64,000 nucleotides of DNA. Origin: Cupriavidus metallidurans CH34 (lineage in GTDB: Bacteria > Pseudomonadota > Gammaproteobacteria > Burkholderiales > Burkholderiaceae). Positions within the stretch are counted from its first letter, which is position 1. Each line of letters begins with the position of its first letter. The stretch lies in the NCBI RefSeq assembly GCF_000196015.1, contig NC_007974.2:496001-560000 (forward strand), written 5' to 3'. The notes beneath the pieces were generated by a model. It made no database searches. It saw only the letters and a list, made by a program, of their open reading frames with translations, and had not been told where the DNA came from. Shown here piece after piece: positions 16,949-26,169 of the stretch. A program made the translations under genes and the position numbers.

Positions 16949-17116
16949 TCAAGGCGCTTCGCGCTGGGTCGCCGATCGACAGATGCCCGCGCGCCGTCGC
17001 TTTTGCGCGCAGCGCGTATAGCGCATCCGGTATGGGTGGCTGCAGCGCCACAATGCCGTGCCCACAGTCACGACCAGCAGCGCCACCATCACGGTGGCGA
17101 GCATAAGAAGAGACAT
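16949..17116 (-). CDS. Tiny single-span membrane protein, 55 aa
   Basis: An open frame with an excellent ribosome site (AAGGAGG four bases before the ATG at 17116). Residues 1-23 (MSLLMLATVMVALLVVTVG and on) form one membrane helix. The rest is a short, strongly basic tail rich in Arg and Lys with three cysteines, which should stay in the cytoplasm. I do not recognise the family. It lies 87 bases after a second small membrane gene in the same direction, so the two are likely cotranscribed. Confidence 0.6.
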   Translation of the reverse strand: MSLLMLATVMVALLVVTVGTALWRCSHPYRMRYTRCAQKRRRAGICRSATQREAP

Positions 17117-17203
17117 CGCGCCTCCTTCTCGCCTGCAGCCGCTCTGGCCGTCTTGCCTGGCGGCGTTCTCTCTCTAACTGGTGTCCTGTTCGATCGCCGA
17201 TCG

Positions 17204-17392
17204 CTAGATCAGCAGTGGCAGGGCTTCCAGCACCAATACCCCAAGCAGGACTCCCAGGATCGCGCCGGCGCAACGGCAACTGATACGCAACGCCTTGGCC
17301 GCAACTGGAATCGCGCCCATCGCCAACAAGCCGACGAGTGCCATGGGGATCAGGAATACAAGATCGTGCGCCTGTAACTGAAGATGCAGCAT
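17204..17392 (-). CDS. Tiny two-span membrane protein, 62 aa
   Basis: A 62-residue, strongly hydrophobic protein starting at ATG 17392 with AGGAG six bases upstream. Two membrane spans are visible, VFLIPMALVGLLAMGAIPVA and AGAILGVLLGVLVLEALPLL, separated by a short loop (KALRISCRC) with positive charge and two cysteines. The family is unknown to me. With the 55-residue gene downstream it forms a small membrane-protein pair near the terminal oxidase cluster, but the pair is on the opposite strand, so a functional link is speculative. Confidence 0.65.
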   Translation of the reverse strand: MLHLQLQAHDLVFLIPMALVGLLAMGAIPVAAKALRISCRCAGAILGVLLGVLVLEALPLLI

Positions 17393-17668
17393 GGCGGTCT
17401 CCTATCTTGTTTCTTTGTTCTTCCAGTATAGGCAGTGTGTGGCGAATACAAGGCTGTAGTGCTTGGGGTTGTCCCGTACTGTTTGCGTCATGTCATGCTC
17501 TGCCAAGTATCTCGCGCGAGACTTGGCCCGAAGCCGTTTGTACCGTTGACAGCGCACCTGGACGGTTTCCCACGCGGTTTTCCTGTCGTGTCAGCCGTAT
17601 TGATGACGAGTGTCCTATGCTGGACGCACGGGGTCACCAAAGCAGACTGAAGCAGACTGGAGGACGCT

Positions 17669-18172
17669 ATGGAACTACATATGCATTCGCACCACTACAT
17701 GCGTCGCCTGCCGGACTGGACGGCGGCCGCCGTGTCCGGGCTCGCGGCCGGTGCGCTGCTGATCGTCGTGGAGATGTTCTGGTCGACGATGGTGGCCGGC
17801 GTTCACCCATGGGGCACCACGCGCATGGTTGCCGCAATCGTGCTCGGGCGCGATGTTCTGCAGAACTCGTTCTTCAGCGTCAGCACGGTCGCCGCAGCGT
17901 TGATTATTCACTTCGTGCTCGGCGCGATACTCGGCTGCGTGCTGTGCGCGATCATCGCGCCGTTCCAGCTCGATTCGAGCGTCGGCATGTCGCTACTGGT
18001 CGGGGCGGTATTTGGCCTGGTGGTGTACATGTTCAACTTCTACGTGATGACAAGCGCCTTCCCGTGGTTTGTCGACCAGCGTGGCTGGCATACGCTGGTA
18101 GGGCACCTCATCTTCGGGATGGCCATCGCCATCTGCTACTGGAAGCTGGAGTCGCGCGGTGTATCTCGTTAG
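17669..18172 (+). CDS. Integral membrane protein of unknown function
   Basis: A 167-residue protein with about four membrane spans, starting at ATG 17669 behind GGAGG. The N-terminus is His-rich (MHSHHYMRR). Spans include VSGLAAGALLIVVEMFW, AALIIHFVLGAILGCVLCAI, LLVGAVFGLVVYMFNFYVM and a final HLIFGMAIAICYW. Several histidines lie near the membrane, but no named motif is present. A strong terminator separates it from the oxidase operon 276 bases downstream. I do not recognise the family. Confidence 0.8.
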   Translation: MELHMHSHHYMRRLPDWTAAAVSGLAAGALLIVVEMFWSTMVAGVHPWGTTRMVAAIVLGRDVLQNSFFSVSTVAAALIIHFVLGAILGCVLCAIIAPFQLDSSVGMSLLVGAVFGLVVYMFNFYVMTSAFPWFVDQRGWHTLVGHLIFGMAIAICYWKLESRGVSR

Positions 18173-18268
18173 ATACCTGCCGTGAAATTCTGTACCGAAT
18201 ACATCATGTGCTGATGGTCTGATTGCGTCGCGCACTTTGCCACTACACGGGGCCGCGCGTGGCCACGA

Positions 18269-18309
18269 TGGCGGATCGGGAAGTAAGCTTCCCCTCCGCC
18301 ATTTTTTAT
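18269..18309 (+). terminator. Strong Rho-independent terminator before the oxidase operon
   Basis: TGGCGGA..GGGAAG..CTTCCC..TCCGCCA forms a long stem with one internal bulge, followed directly by TTTTTTATT. It ends the message of the membrane protein at 17669-18172. Confidence 0.9.
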
Positions 18310-18447
18310 TGTGGCCATGCGCGTCCTGGCGCACCGATATCGGCACGATGTCGCCTTGCCGTGACCTGAAACGATGCACTAGTCTTAATCCACCTGCGCA
18401 GTCTGCGCATTCCTCGCGGCTTTTCGTCCGCGCGGAGGAGGGGGGTC

Positions 18448-19623
18448 ATGGCGATCGCCATCGCACTCGTCATCATTGTCGTTGCCTCGGTGCTCTTTCA
18501 TTTCCTGAGCCCGTGGTGGGCGACACCGCTGGCGTCCAACTGGAAACAGATGGACGACACGCTGACCATTACCCTCGTCATCACCGGCCTGTTCTTTGTC
18601 GTTATCAACCTGCTCGTCGGATACATCGTCTGGCGCTTCCGTCATCGTGCGGGGCATCGCGCTGCCTATGCGCCGGAGAACCCGAAACTGGAGCGCTGGC
18701 TGATCGGGTTGACCGCTGTGTGCATCATCGCGTTGCTGGCACCAGGCCTGATCGTCTACGCGGAGTACGTGCGGCCACCACGCGATGCGATGGTCATGGA
18801 GGTGGTGGGGCAGCAGTGGCAATGGGCCTTCCGCTTCCCCGGCAAAAGTGGCCAGCTCGGTACCACGGACCCGCGATTCGTCAGCGGCACGAATCCACTC
18901 GGCCTGAATCCCGATGATCCAAATGGACAGGACAACATACTCGTCATGGGGCCGGAGGTACACCTGCCGCTGAACCGGCCCATCAAGGTGCTCCTGCGCT
19001 CGAAGGACGTTTTGCACGATTTCTATGTGCCACCGTTCCGCGCGCGCATGAACATGGTGCCCGGCATGGTCACATCGTTCTGGTTCACGCCCACCAAGAC
19101 CGGTCGCTTCGATATTCTTTGTGCACAACTCTGCGGTCTGGGCCACTACAACATGCGCGGCCACGTCGTGGTCGAGGAGCAGGCCGCTTTCGACACGTGG
19201 CTTGCGAAGCAGCAGACGTTCGCGATGACGCTGGCAAAGGTCGCCGCTCCCACCGCTGCGCCAGCCGAAGGCCCCGCTGTGGCGGGCGCGTCGGCTGGCG
19301 CCGCCGATCTCGTGGCGCAGGGCCGCGCACTGGCGCAAAGCAAAGGATGCGTGGGATGCCATAGCGTCGATGGCAGCGTGGGTGTCGGCCCAAGCTGGAA
19401 GGGCCTGTACGGCAGCACGCAGACCTTCAGCAACGGCAGCAGCGCGACCGTGAACGATGCGTTCCTGAAGACGGAGATCGAGGACCCGCAGGCCCGCATC
19501 GTCAAGGGCTTCGGGCCCGTCATGCCCAAGTTGCCTGTTACCGATGCCGACGTGGTGGCGCTGTCGGCGTATATCCGTTCGCTGGGTGCTGGCGCAACGG
19601 GCACCCCGCAGGCCGGCAAATAG
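18448..19623 (+). CDS. coxB: Cytochrome c oxidase subunit II with fused cytochrome c domain
   Basis: A 391-residue subunit II of the caa3 kind. Two membrane spans lie near residues 35-60 and 80-105. The CuA domain follows, with the QQWQWAF aromatic patch, a His in VLHDFYVPPF, and CAQLCGLGHYNM carrying the remaining copper ligands. After an Ala/Pro linker there is a C-terminal class I cytochrome c domain with heme motif CVGCHS and the axial Met in GPVMPKLP. It receives electrons from a soluble or membrane cytochrome and passes them to subunit I. The start has a strong GGAGGGGGG site. Its first residues are hydrophobic, an uncleaved or lipidated signal. It opens a five-gene operon with very tight spacing. 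Confidence 0.95.
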   Translation: MAIAIALVIIVVASVLFHFLSPWWATPLASNWKQMDDTLTITLVITGLFFVVINLLVGYIVWRFRHRAGHRAAYAPENPKLERWLIGLTAVCIIALLAPGLIVYAEYVRPPRDAMVMEVVGQQWQWAFRFPGKSGQLGTTDPRFVSGTNPLGLNPDDPNGQDNILVMGPEVHLPLNRPIKVLLRSKDVLHDFYVPPFRARMNMVPGMVTSFWFTPTKTGRFDILCAQLCGLGHYNMRGHVVVEEQAAFDTWLAKQQTFAMTLAKVAAPTAAPAEGPAVAGASAGAADLVAQGRALAQSKGCVGCHSVDGSVGVGPSWKGLYGSTQTFSNGSSATVNDAFLKTEIEDPQARIVKGFGPVMPKLPVTDADVVALSAYIRSLGAGATGTPQAGK

Positions 19624-19660
19624 CGGCCCGGTGCACAGTCAGAGATCGGAGAGCAAAAAG

Positions 19661-21418
19661 ATGGCCTATGCCGATGATGCCGCCCACCACGGCCCACAGA
19701 GTTTCTGGACGCGCTACATCTGGAGCCAGGACCACAAGGTGATCGCCGTGCAGTACACGCTGGTCGCCATCGTGGTCGGGTTGATCGGTGTGACGCTGTC
19801 GAATCTGATGCGGATGCAACTGGGTTTTCCGGGGAGGTTCGATTTCATCGACGCCAATCGCTATTACCAGTTCGTGACGATGCACGGGATGATCATGGTG
19901 ATCTACCTGCTGACGGCACTGTTTCTTGGCGGTTTCGGCAATTACCTGATCCCGCTGATGGTTGGCGCGCGCGACATGGTATTCCCATTCCTGAACATGC
20001 TCAGCTTCTGGGTCTACTTCCTGTCGGTGCTCGTGCTGCTCGCCAGCTTCTTCGTGCCGGGCGGACCCACCGGCGCGGGCTGGACGCTCTATCCACCGCA
20101 GGCAATCCTGCCCGGCACGCCAGGGCATGACTGGGGCATCATCCTGATGCTGGTGTCGCTGCTGATCTTCATCGTGGCGGCTACCATGGGTGGCCTGAAT
20201 TACGTGACCACGGTGCTGCAGGCGCGTACCGAGGGCATGACGATGCTGCGGATGCCGCTGGCCGTGTGGGGTATCTTCATGGCGACGATTCTCGCACTGC
20301 TGGCGTTCCCGGCGCTGTTCGTCTCCGGTGTGATGATGCTGCTCGACAAGACGCTCAGTACCAGCTTCTTCATGCCCGCAGTCGTCTCGATGGGGCAGCA
20401 GCTCAACTACAAGGGCGGCAGCCCTCTGCTGTTCCAGCACCTGTTCTGGTTCTTCGGTCATCCCGAGGTTTATATCGTCGCGCTGCCCGCGTTCGGGATC
20501 GTCTCCGATCTGATCAGCGTGCATTCGCGCAAGAGCATCTTCGGCTATCGCACGATGGTGTGGGCGATTCTGGCCATCGGTGTGCTGTCGGTGGTGGTGT
20601 GGGCGCACCACATGTTCGTGAGCGGCATGAATCCGTACTTCGGCTTCTTCTTCGCCACCACGACGCTGATCATCGCGGTACCCACCGCCATCAAGGTCTA
20701 CAACTGGGTGATCACGCTGTGGCAGGGCGACATCCATTTCTCGGTGCCGATGCTGTTCGCCATCGCCTTCATCAGCACGTTCGTGATTGGCGGCCTGACG
20801 GGCCTGTTCCTCGGCAATGTCAGCGTGGACATTCCGTTGTCGAACACCTACTTCGTCGTGGCGCACTTTCATATGGTGATGGGCGTCTCGCCGATCCTGG
20901 TCGTCTTCGGCGGGATCTACCACTGGTATCCGAAAGTCACCGGACGCATGCTCAACGACACGCTTGGCCGCATTCATTTTTGGATCACGTTCGTCGGCAC
21001 CTACGCCATCTTCTTTCCGATGCACTACCTCGGTATTCTGGGGATGCCGCGGCGCTACTACGCGTGGCAGGGCTATGACTTCATACCCGAGTCCGCGCAC
21101 ACCCTGAACATGTACATCTCGATCGCAGCGTTCATCGTCGCGGCGGCGCAGTTGCTTTTCATCTTCAACCTCGCGTGGAGCGTGCGGCGTGGACAGCCTG
21201 CAGGCGCCAACCCGTGGCGTGCCGCCTCGCTGGAGTGGCAGACGCCGCAGACGCCGCCGGCGCACGGCAACTGGGGTGCGCATCTTCCCGTGGTCTATCG
21301 CTGGGCTTACGCGTACAGCGTGCCGGGTGCGAAGGAGGACTTCATTGCGCAGAATGCGCCGCCAGACGCAGGTGGGAGCGAACCCGAGCCACACGCGAGA
21401 AGGGGGGCCGTGGCATGA
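19661..21418 (+). CDS. coxA: Cytochrome c oxidase subunit I
   Basis: A 585-residue heme-copper oxidase core with about 12 membrane helices. It reduces oxygen to water and pumps protons. The low-spin heme His is in FVTMHGMIM. The CuB and Tyr site is in FGHPEVYIV, including the Glu typical of A-type pumps two residues after the histidine's proline. VWAHHMF supplies the two further CuB histidines and AHFHMVMG the heme a3 and heme a ligands. The ATG at 19661 has GGAGAG upstream. Its stop overlaps the next gene by four bases (ATGA), indicating translational coupling. Confidence 0.96.
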   Translation: MAYADDAAHHGPQSFWTRYIWSQDHKVIAVQYTLVAIVVGLIGVTLSNLMRMQLGFPGRFDFIDANRYYQFVTMHGMIMVIYLLTALFLGGFGNYLIPLMVGARDMVFPFLNMLSFWVYFLSVLVLLASFFVPGGPTGAGWTLYPPQAILPGTPGHDWGIILMLVSLLIFIVAATMGGLNYVTTVLQARTEGMTMLRMPLAVWGIFMATILALLAFPALFVSGVMMLLDKTLSTSFFMPAVVSMGQQLNYKGGSPLLFQHLFWFFGHPEVYIVALPAFGIVSDLISVHSRKSIFGYRTMVWAILAIGVLSVVVWAHHMFVSGMNPYFGFFFATTTLIIAVPTAIKVYNWVITLWQGDIHFSVPMLFAIAFISTFVIGGLTGLFLGNVSVDIPLSNTYFVVAHFHMVMGVSPILVVFGGIYHWYPKVTGRMLNDTLGRIHFWITFVGTYAIFFPMHYLGILGMPRRYYAWQGYDFIPESAHTLNMYISIAAFIVAAAQLLFIFNLAWSVRRGQPAGANPWRAASLEWQTPQTPPAHGNWGAHLPVVYRWAYAYSVPGAKEDFIAQNAPPDAGGSEPEPHARRGAVA

Positions 21419-22083
21419 AAGCCGAATCGTTCGCGGTGGATACGGGTGGCGGCGTCTTCCGGGCTTCGCGTGAAGCACCCGGAGGCAGCCCCGCCGGTGG
21501 CGACGCCTTGCATGGACATGGGGCCCGCACCCCCGGCAGCTTAGGGTTGTGGGTATTCATGGGCGTAGTCACGGCGCTGTTCACCTTGTTTCTGGCCGCC
21601 TACATCATGCGCATGGACAGTCCGGACTGGCAGCGCATTGCGCTGCCGTGGCAGGTCTGGCTGTCCACGGCCGTGCTCGCCGCCGCGTGTGTGGCGATGG
21701 AGATCGCCAGGCGGGCGGCGCACTCGGGCCGCATGGTGAGAGCACGTCATGCGTTTCGCCTTGGGGGGATGGGCGCCGTGGCGTTCGTTGGCGTGCAGTT
21801 GTGGGCGTGGCAGGCGCTGTACGCGCTTCACGTCGTCCCAGCGAACAATCCAGCGGGCAGCTTCTTCTACTTGCTCACGGCCATGCACGGTCTGCACATG
21901 CTTGGCGGGCTGGTGGCCTTCGCGTTTGTGGCGGTGGATCGCGGTAGTGGCACGCGCACGGTGACGCGCATCGGGCTGTGCGCGCGCTATTGGCACTTCC
22001 TGTTGGCGGTATGGGTCGTGTTGCTCGGCGCGCTGGGCTGGCTCACGCCGGAGCTCGTCGCGTACATCTGTGGCAGGTCTTGA
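21415..22083 (+). CDS. Cytochrome c oxidase subunit III-like protein, first copy
   Basis: A 222-residue membrane protein with about five spans, starting inside the subunit I stop. It has the subunit III signatures TAMHGLHMLGGL and ARYWHFLLAVWVVLL, and an N-terminal span GLWVFMGVVTALFTLFLAAY. A second, more typical subunit III gene follows after 12 bases. Two subunit III-like genes in one operon recall the alternative coxMNOP oxidase cluster of rhizobia, as far as I remember its organisation. Subunit III stabilises the core and its proton supply. Confidence 0.85.
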   Translation: MKAESFAVDTGGGVFRASREAPGGSPAGGDALHGHGARTPGSLGLWVFMGVVTALFTLFLAAYIMRMDSPDWQRIALPWQVWLSTAVLAAACVAMEIARRAAHSGRMVRARHAFRLGGMGAVAFVGVQLWAWQALYALHVVPANNPAGSFFYLLTAMHGLHMLGGLVAFAFVAVDRGSGTRTVTRIGLCARYWHFLLAVWVVLLGALGWLTPELVAYICGRS

Positions 22084-22095
22084 CGGAGAGCGCCC

Positions 22096-22800
22096 ATGCA
22101 TTCGCAAGTTCCTTCTTCGGCAGGATCGCATCCGGAAGCCTGGAATCCGCCGGGCGGCTTCAGGGGCCTCGTCGCTGACTGGTCATCCGACCAGCGCGCA
22201 TTCAAGGTGTCCTGGGGCAAGGCGATGATGTGGATCTTCCTGCTTTCCGACACCTTCATCTTCAGTTGCTTCCTGATCGGCTATATGACTGTGCGCATCT
22301 CCACCACGGTGCCATGGCCGGATACCAGCAAGGCTTTCGCCGAGAACATCGGCGGTCATACGCTACCGCTGATCCTGATCGCAATCATGACCTTCGTGCT
22401 GATCACCAGCAGTGGCACGATGGCGATGGCCGTGAATTTCGCCTACCGTCGCGAGCGGCGCCCCTGCGGCCTGCTGATGCTGGCGACCGCCGCGCTCGGG
22501 GCAACGTTCGTCGGTCTGCAGGCGTTCGAATGGACCACACTGATCGTGCACGAGGGTGTGCGGCCCTGGGGCAATCCAATGGGCGCCGCGCAGTTCGGCT
22601 CCACGTTCTTCATGATCACCGGCTTCCACGGCTTTCACGTGACCTGCGGCGTGATCTACCTGCTGACGATCGCCAGCAAGGTCGTGCGCGGGCACTACGA
22701 ACCAGGCGGCAACTACCAGGTCGTGGAGATCGCCGGCCTCTACTGGCACTTCGTCGATCTGGTCTGGGTCTTCATCTTCGCGCTGTTCTATCTCTGGTGA
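22096..22800 (+). CDS. coxC: Cytochrome c oxidase subunit III
   Basis: A 234-residue subunit III with about five membrane spans after a hydrophilic N-terminus. Signature segments are MMWIFLLSDTFIFSCFLIGY, the conserved acidic region FEWTTLIVHEG, TGFHGFHVTCGV and IAGLYWHFVDLVWVF. The start has GGAGAG upstream. It lies between the first subunit III-like gene and the subunit IV gene. Confidence 0.93.
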   Translation: MHSQVPSSAGSHPEAWNPPGGFRGLVADWSSDQRAFKVSWGKAMMWIFLLSDTFIFSCFLIGYMTVRISTTVPWPDTSKAFAENIGGHTLPLILIAIMTFVLITSSGTMAMAVNFAYRRERRPCGLLMLATAALGATFVGLQAFEWTTLIVHEGVRPWGNPMGAAQFGSTFFMITGFHGFHVTCGVIYLLTIASKVVRGHYEPGGNYQVVEIAGLYWHFVDLVWVFIFALFYLW

Positions 22801-22808
22801 GGGCGACC

Positions 22809-23162
22809 ATGGCATCGACACCCATCACTCCGGCCCCCGAGGCGGCCCACGGTGGTCACGGCAAACAGGAACATCCTATCGGCCTCTATCTGAAGGTCTG
22901 GGGACTGCTGTTCGTGCTCTCCACGATGTCCTATCTGGTGGACTACTTCGGGTTCACGGGATACCTGCGCTGGTTCCTGATTCTGCTGCTGATGATCCTG
23001 AAGGCCGGCCTGATCGTCAGCGTATTCATGCACATGGCCTGGGAGCGCATGGCGCTGATCTGCGCGATCCTGATCCCGCCGCTGTGCCTGCTCGTGCTGG
23101 TGTTTCTCATGGCGGCCGAAGCGGATTACACTTTCCTGACTCGCGGCGTGTTTTTTCACTGA
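22809..23162 (+). CDS. Cytochrome c oxidase subunit IV (prokaryotic type)
   Basis: A 117-residue protein with three membrane spans after a His-rich N-terminus (HGGHGKQEH). The middle segment LILLLMILKAGLIVSVFMHM matches the CtaF/CyoD-type small subunit, with its Lys in the second helix and FMHM at its end. It completes the oxidase operon eight bases after coxC. Assembly factors (cox11, cox15, ctaB) are not nearby, so the enzyme must share those encoded elsewhere. Confidence 0.88.
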   Translation: MASTPITPAPEAAHGGHGKQEHPIGLYLKVWGLLFVLSTMSYLVDYFGFTGYLRWFLILLLMILKAGLIVSVFMHMAWERMALICAILIPPLCLLVLVFLMAAEADYTFLTRGVFFH

Positions 23163-23221
23163 AGTCGCATGATGGAATGCGATGAGGGCGCTGCGCAACC
23201 CGATCGAGGACTCCGCCGCCC

Positions 23222-24421
23222 ATGCACGCTGCTACCGAAAGCATCCTGATCTACAACCACGGCCGCGATCCCGAGCGGCTGACGATGAAGCTGGCGGCGA
23301 TCGCAGCCGACCCGTTCGCTTTCTTCCGAGGCACCAACCACCTGTACGCGGCATCGCTCGAGCGCGAGGCTGGTCTGCTCGATGCGCCTAGCACCTATGT
23401 GTGTGGCGATCTCCATGTGGAGAACTTCGGCACGTTCAAGGGCGACAACGGACTCGTGTACTTCGATCTGAACGATTTCGACGATGCCATGTTGGCGCCG
23501 CTGACGGTCGACGTCATCCGTATGTTGTCGAGCGTGCTGGTGGCCGGAGAAAGCATTGGCCTGTCGGAAGCCGATGCCCGTACGGCCTGCGCACAGATGC
23601 TGTCGGTTTACACGGCCATGCTGCGCGCGGGCAAGCCGCGCTGGCTGGAGCGTGCCACGGCGAGCGGTCTGGTGGCCATGCTGCTGCGGCAGGTCAAGCG
23701 CCGCAAGCGCGGCGCGCTGCTGAACGCGCGCACGGAGATGCGTGGCGGGCGGCGGCGTCTGAAGTTCGACGGCCATGCGCTACGCGCGGACAAGATGCAG
23801 CGTGAACGCGCTTCCGAAATTCTGGGGATCTACTCGAAGCAGGAACATCACGGTCATCGCTTCGTCGCCGAAGACTCGGCGCGACGCGTGGCTGGTGTGG
23901 GCAGCCTGGGGCTCGAACGCTACGTCGTGCTGGCGCATGAGCGTGACATGCCGGCAAGTCAGCGGCTTATCGATATCAAACGCGCGGCACCGAGCGCCTG
24001 GACCGGGATGCGCACACGCGGCCAACCGCGCTGGGGCAGCGATGCGCAACGCGTGGCGACCATCCAGCAGATCATGCAGGCCGCATCGCCCGCACTGCTC
24101 TCATACGTGCCGCTGGGCAAGGCTTCGTACCTGGTCAAGAGCTTGCAGCCGAGCACCGACCGAGTGAATCTGGAGCACTGCCGGGACAAGACTGTGTTGC
24201 AAGACGTGTTCGCCACGATGGCGCGTGCCGCAGCCTCGGCCCATCTGCGGGGCTGTGGCCATCAGGCGGCGGATCGTGTCGAGCAGTTGCAGGATTTCGC
24301 CGCAGGTGGGCGCTGGCAATCCACTGTGCTGCGGCTGGCAAAGCACGGGCGCGATGTTTCGCTCGCGCAGTGGAAGCAGTTCCGGGAGGACTATGCGAAG
24401 GCGCGGGGGAAGGGCGCCTGA
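23222..24421 (+). CDS. DUF2252 family protein
   Basis: A 399-residue soluble protein of the DUF2252 family, whose members resemble aminoglycoside-phosphotransferase-like kinases. Conserved pieces are FAFFRGTNHLYAA, VCGDLHVENFG (comparable to a catalytic HxDxxxxN loop) and YFDLNDFDDA (comparable to a DFD-type metal loop), and a C-terminal AAASAHLRGCGHQA. It starts 59 bases after the oxidase operon on the same strand and may be cotranscribed, but a role in respiration is not implied by the family. The actual substrate is unknown. Confidence 0.85.
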   Translation: MHAATESILIYNHGRDPERLTMKLAAIAADPFAFFRGTNHLYAASLEREAGLLDAPSTYVCGDLHVENFGTFKGDNGLVYFDLNDFDDAMLAPLTVDVIRMLSSVLVAGESIGLSEADARTACAQMLSVYTAMLRAGKPRWLERATASGLVAMLLRQVKRRKRGALLNARTEMRGGRRRLKFDGHALRADKMQRERASEILGIYSKQEHHGHRFVAEDSARRVAGVGSLGLERYVVLAHERDMPASQRLIDIKRAAPSAWTGMRTRGQPRWGSDAQRVATIQQIMQAASPALLSYVPLGKASYLVKSLQPSTDRVNLEHCRDKTVLQDVFATMARAAASAHLRGCGHQAADRVEQLQDFAAGGRWQSTVLRLAKHGRDVSLAQWKQFREDYAKARGKGA

Positions 24422-24462
24422 TCAACTGAGCAGCTAAACAACTGAGCGGCTGCTCGGTCGTT

Positions 24463-24488
24463 CCCCTCTCACATGCATGTGAGAGGGG
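24463..24488. terminator. Perfect 26-bp palindrome between convergent genes
   Basis: CCCCTCTCACATG is followed directly by its reverse complement. It lies between the DUF2252 and aldehyde dehydrogenase stops. There is no T-run, so it may act as a weak bidirectional terminator or a 3'-end stabiliser. Confidence 0.55.
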
Positions 24489-24509
24489 AGATCCCAGCGA
24501 ATTACGCCA

Positions 24510-25937
24510 TCAAACCTGGGTAATAAACTTGGTCACCAGGTAACCGTCGAAGGTCTCCTGGCCACCTTCGCTGCCGATTCCCGAATCCTTGATGCCGCCA
24601 AACGGGGTCTCGGCCAGCGCCATGCCGAAGTGGTTGATGTTGACCATGCCGGCTTCAAGTCCGTTCGATACAAGGTTGGCCGTCTTCAGAGAGTTGGTGA
24701 AGACATACGAGGCCAGGCCGAACGGCAGGCTGTTGGCGCGGCGCAGCACTTCTTCCGCATCCTTGAAGCGCGTGACCGGGGCTACCGGGCCGAACGGTTC
24801 ATCGACCATCAGCTTGGCATCGTCGGGCAGGTCCGTGACGACGGTCGGCGCGAAGAAGAAGCCCTTGTCGCCGATGCGCGAGCCGCCGGCGACGATCTTG
24901 CCGCCGCGATGGCTGGCATCGTCCAGGAACTGCTCCATCGACGCGATGCGGCGTTCGTGTGCGAGCGGGCCCATCTGGGTGCCGTCGTCCAGGCCGTTGC
25001 CGACCTTGATCGAGCCGATGACCTCGGTGAAGCGCGCCAGGAATTTGTCGTAGGCCTTTTCCTGAACATAGAAACGCGTGGGCGATACGCAAACCTGGCC
25101 GGCATTGCGCAGCTTGAAGCGGGCCAGCATTTCCGCGGCCGGTTCGATGTCTGCGTCGCCAAACACCAGCACGGGCGAGTGGCCGCCCAACTCCATCGTC
25201 ACGCGCTTCATGTGCGCGCCGGCCATCGCGGCAAGCTGCTTGCCCACCGGTACCGAGCCGGTGAACGAGATCTTGCGCACGATCGGTGATTCGATCAGAT
25301 AGGTCGAAACTTCGCTCGGCACGCCCCATACGATATTCAGCACGCCCGGGGGCAGGCCTGCATCGTGGAACAGGCGGGCCAGCGCCACCACGGCGCTCGG
25401 GGAGTCTTCCGGACCTTTCAGGATCAGCGTGCAGCCGGCGCCCAGCGCAGCCACGATCTTGCGGATGGCCTGGTTGAACGGGAAGTTCCAAGGCGTGAAC
25501 GCGGCGCAGACGCCGATCGGCTCGCGCACCACGATCTGGCGCACCGCCGGGTTGCGCGGCGGAATCACGCGGCCGTAGATACGACGACATTCCTCGGCGT
25601 GCCATTCGGCATGTTCGGCGCAGATCATCACTTCGCCCACGGCTTCGGCCAGCGGCTTGCCCTGGTCCAGCGTGATGTCGCGGCCAATTTCCTTGGCGCG
25701 GGTACGGGTCAGTTCTGCTACGCGGCGCAGGATCTGCGAGCGTTCCAGCGGCGACGTTTTCTTCCAGGTTTCGAAGGCGCGCTGCGCGGCAGACAGCGCA
25801 CGATCCAGGTCGGCAGTGGTGGCGTGTGGCAGCTTGCCGAGCAGTTCCTGCGTCGCCGGGTTGATGACGTCCTGCTCGCGGCGGTCGCCTCCCTTGATGA
25901 ATTCTCCATCGATGTAGAGGGCGAGATCCTGGTACAT
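24510..25937 (-). CDS. NAD(P)-dependent succinate-semialdehyde-type aldehyde dehydrogenase
   Basis: A 475-residue aldehyde dehydrogenase. The general-base Glu is in [10 protein letters not shown] and the catalytic Cys in [12 protein letters not shown], with the cofactor-binding segments [10 protein letters not shown] and [12 protein letters not shown]. The overall wording is closest to the GabD/succinate-semialdehyde group, with 2,5-dioxovalerate or lactaldehyde dehydrogenases as alternatives. It oxidises an aldehyde to the carboxylate in the cytoplasm. No GABA transaminase or other pathway gene is adjacent, so the physiological substrate is uncertain. It is a single-gene unit and converges with the DUF2252 gene. 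Confidence 0.9.
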   Translation of the reverse strand: MYQDLALYIDGEFIKGGDRREQDVINPATQELLGKLPHATTADLDRALSAAQRAFETWKKTSPLERSQILRRVAELTRTRAKEIGRDITLDQGKPLAEAVGEVMICAEHAEWHAEECRRIYGRVIPPRNPAVRQIVVREPIGVCAAFTPWNFPFNQAIRKIVAALGAGCTLILKGPEDSPSAVVALARLFHDAGLPPGVLNIVWGVPSEVSTYLIESPIVRKISFTGSVPVGKQLAAMAGAHMKRVTMELGGHSPVLVFGDADIEPAAEMLARFKLRNAGQVCVSPTRFYVQEKAYDKFLARFTEVIGSIKVGNGLDDGTQMGPLAHERRIASMEQFLDDASHRGGKIVAGGSRIGDKGFFFAPTVVTDLPDDAKLMVDEPFGPVAPVTRFKDAEEVLRRANSLPFGLASYVFTNSLKTANLVSNGLEAGMVNINHFGMALAETPFGGIKDSGIGSEGGQETFDGYLVTKFITQV

Positions 25938-26169
25938 GCCTGTCTCCTGAAGGAAATGGACGGCGCAGCGAAAGGGGCGCGCCGCGGGTGGTCGAAGAAT
26001 GAAAGCGCAAGCTTAACGCTTTGGACGGAAGTCCGCACTGGCAGACTTGCGGGCGATTATCGCCCTGCCGCGACGGTCATGTGCACGGCGGCTGGCATGG
26101 TGCCCAGCCAGGGACTAGACTGACACGTTCGCAACCCTCGCACTGCTGCGGTGCGGAAAACCTGTCCCA

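Noticed and set aside
19538..21478. A 646-residue minus-strand frame opposite the oxidase subunit I gene
   Set aside because: It is His/Gln/Arg/Glu-rich nonsense complementary to hydrophobic codons of coxA; no start site or domain.
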